Position numbers and translations under genes: made by a program
Source: Saprospiraceae bacterium
GTDB lineage: Bacteria > Bacteroidota > Bacteroidia > Chitinophagales > Saprospiraceae
Reading direction: 5' to 3'
Assembly: GCA_020436955.1 (NCBI GenBank)
Contig: JAGQWW010000140.1
Coordinates: 1-6,671 of the forward strand
Length of the DNA stretch: 6,671 nucleotides
Shown here: in pieces, positions 5,459 through 6,671 of the stretch
Layout of the letters: the number at the start of each line of letters is the position of its first letter
How positions within the stretch are numbered: the stretch's first letter is position 1
Notes under the pieces: model-generated
The model's database searches: none
What the model was told of the DNA's origin: nothing
The model's input: the letters and a program-made list of their open reading frames with translations, nothing else

Positions 5459-6671
5459 ATTAAATTAAAGCCGCTGGAACTAAATGCTTCTTTTAAAGAG
5501 GCTTTGGATTTAATGGAGAAAACCAAAAAAGGAGCTTTCATCACTGGTCGAGCAGGTACTGGTAAATCTACCCTTCTCAGGCTCTTTCGAACTACCACTC
5601 GCAAAAAGATTGTAGTCCTGGCGCCAACCGGTGTTGCTGCCCTCAATGTAAAGGGTCAAACGATACATTCCTTTTTTGGTTTTCCGGGGCGACCACTTTC
5701 TCCAAAAGACATAAAGAAAGTACGGAACAAAAAAATGTACGAAAACCTGGATGTCATCATTATTGATGAGATTTCTATGGTCAGGGCAGACTTATTGGAC
5801 AACATTGACCTTTTCCTAAAAATCAATCGCAACAACCCAGAGCCTTTTGGAGGTGTTCAAATGATATTTTTTGGCGATTTATTTCAATTGCCCCCTGTGG
5901 TTGCAAGTGACGCTGAAGCGATGTTGTTCAATAACTTTTATGAAAGCCCTTACTTTTTTTCAGCCCAGGTTTTTGACCATGGGTACACGATGGAAATGCT
6001 GGAATTGCATAAAGTTTACCGACAGGAAAACAGGTATTTCCTAAGACTGCTGGATGCCATCCGTACCAACAGAATTGACCGGGAAGATTTGGAGGAGTTG
6101 AATGAAAGATACCTGCCCGATTTTGATTTGGATGACCATTACATTACCCTGAGTCCAAGAAATTACAAAGTGGACCAAATTAATGAACGGAAATTAAAGG
6201 ATCTTGACACAGAAGAAGAAGTGTTTTTTGCAGACGTAAAAGGCAACTTTGATCCTCGGCTATACCCTACCGAACAGGCTTTAAAATTGAAATTAGGTGC
6301 CCAGGTAATGTTTATAAAAAACGACCCTGAGAAAAGTTTCGTCAATGGTACGATTGGTAAAGTGGTTGAATTTGGAACGGGAACAGTGAAAGTTGAGATT
6401 AAGGAAGAAGGAAAAACAAAGGTAATTGAGGTAGGAAAGCTGGATTGGGAAATCCTAAAATATGTCCAGGGCAAAGAAGATGAGAAGTCCATCGATACAG
6501 AGGTCATAGGTACTTTTTCCCAGATTCCCTTAAGATTGGCATGGGCTATAACCATTCATAAAAGCCAGGGAAAAACTTTTGAAAGAGTAATTATTGATAT
6601 GGGTAAAGGGGCTTTTGAGCATGGTCAGACGTATGTTGCGCTCAGTCGATGTACCTCATTGGAAGGCATAG
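5459..6671 (+). CDS. Pif1/RecD-like superfamily 1B DNA helicase, 3' end outside window
   Basis: About 404 residues are visible and the frame is still open at 6671. Counting from 5459, helicase motifs occur in order: Q-like ELNASFKEALDLM (7-19), Walker A GRAGTGKST (30-38), motif Ia APTGVAALN followed by TIHSFFGF, Walker B IIDEISM with Asp103-Glu104, motif III GDLFQLPPV (139-147), VYRQE with Arg188, then the C-terminal ATIHKSQG-type motif ITIHKSQGKTFE (His367) and motif VI YVALSRC. This is an ATP-driven 5'-to-3' DNA helicase of the Pif1 type, expected to act in genome maintenance. The start is uncertain: the frame opens at 5447 after a TAA at 5444, and the conserved Q-like helix precedes the first in-frame ATG (5513). 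No ATG or GTG lies upstream; options are ATT 5459, CTG 5474 and TTG 5504. I chose 5459, which reads MKLKPLELN, as the best-looking N terminus. Any accessory C-terminal domain is not visible. Confidence 0.9.
   Translation, partial: MKLKPLELNASFKEALDLMEKTKKGAFITGRAGTGKSTLLRLFRTTTRKKIVVLAPTGVAALNVKGQTIHSFFGFPGRPLSPKDIKKVRNKKMYENLDVIIIDEISMVRADLLDNIDLFLKINRNNPEPFGGVQMIFFGDLFQLPPVVASDAEAMLFNNFYESPYFFSAQVFDHGYTMEMLELHKVYRQENRYFLRLLDAIRTNRIDREDLEELNERYLPDFDLDDHYITLSPRNYKVDQINERKLKDLDTEEEVFFADVKGNFDPRLYPTEQALKLKLGAQVMFIKNDPEKSFVNGTIGKVVEFGTGTVKVEIKEEGKTKVIEVGKLDWEILKYVQGKEDEKSIDTEVIGTFSQIPLRLAWAITIHKSQGKTFERVIIDMGKGAFEHGQTYVALSRCTSLEGI

Noticed and set aside
6163..6555. Minus-strand open frame of 130 codons
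   Set aside because: It lies wholly opposite the helicase gene, whose conserved motifs are unbroken on the plus strand; its translation shows no recognisable domain.

Overview
The window looks like ordinary chromosomal DNA from a member of the Bacteroidota, most likely the Saprospiria (Lewinella/Haliscomenobacter-like). The phylum call rests on three things: a large secreted protein with a type IX secretion (Por) C-terminal sorting domain, A/T-rich gene leaders without clear Shine-Dalgarno sequences, and promoter candidates of the TAnnTTTG kind. The class call is softer. It rests on the mix of HYR-like, 'TQGF' and sorting domains in the secreted protein. Base composition is moderate to low GC throughout, and I see no compositional break.

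Layout. At the left edge (1-411, +) is the end of a HIT (histidine triad) protein gene. Four bases later comes a small lipocalin-like lipoprotein gene (416-781, +). A strong hairpin at 783-818 separates this pair from a convergent 714-residue gene (831-2975, -) for a secreted, cell-surface, type IX-sorted protein. After a 189-base gap come two minus-strand genes only 5 bases apart: a 554-residue SWIM zinc-finger protein (5308 to 3644), transcribed first, and then rlmH (3638 to 3165), the 23S rRNA pseudouridine-1915 methyltransferase. From a roughly 150-base divergent intergenic region that appears to hold a promoter on each strand, a Pif1/RecD-like superfamily 1B DNA helicase gene reads rightward and leaves the window at 6671.

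How the genes relate. The window mixes housekeeping functions (rRNA modification, DNA helicase, nucleotide hydrolase) with envelope and secreted proteins. The only likely co-transcribed pairs are HIT-lipoprotein and SWIM-rlmH. Neither pair makes an obvious pathway.

I found no CRISPR array, tRNA, rRNA, insertion sequence, phage gene, toxin-antitoxin pair or recognisable new defence system. The points most worth a second look are the missing standard start codon at the conserved N terminus of the helicase, the modular secreted protein with its hexapeptide N-rich repeat, and the tight SWIM-rlmH pairing.
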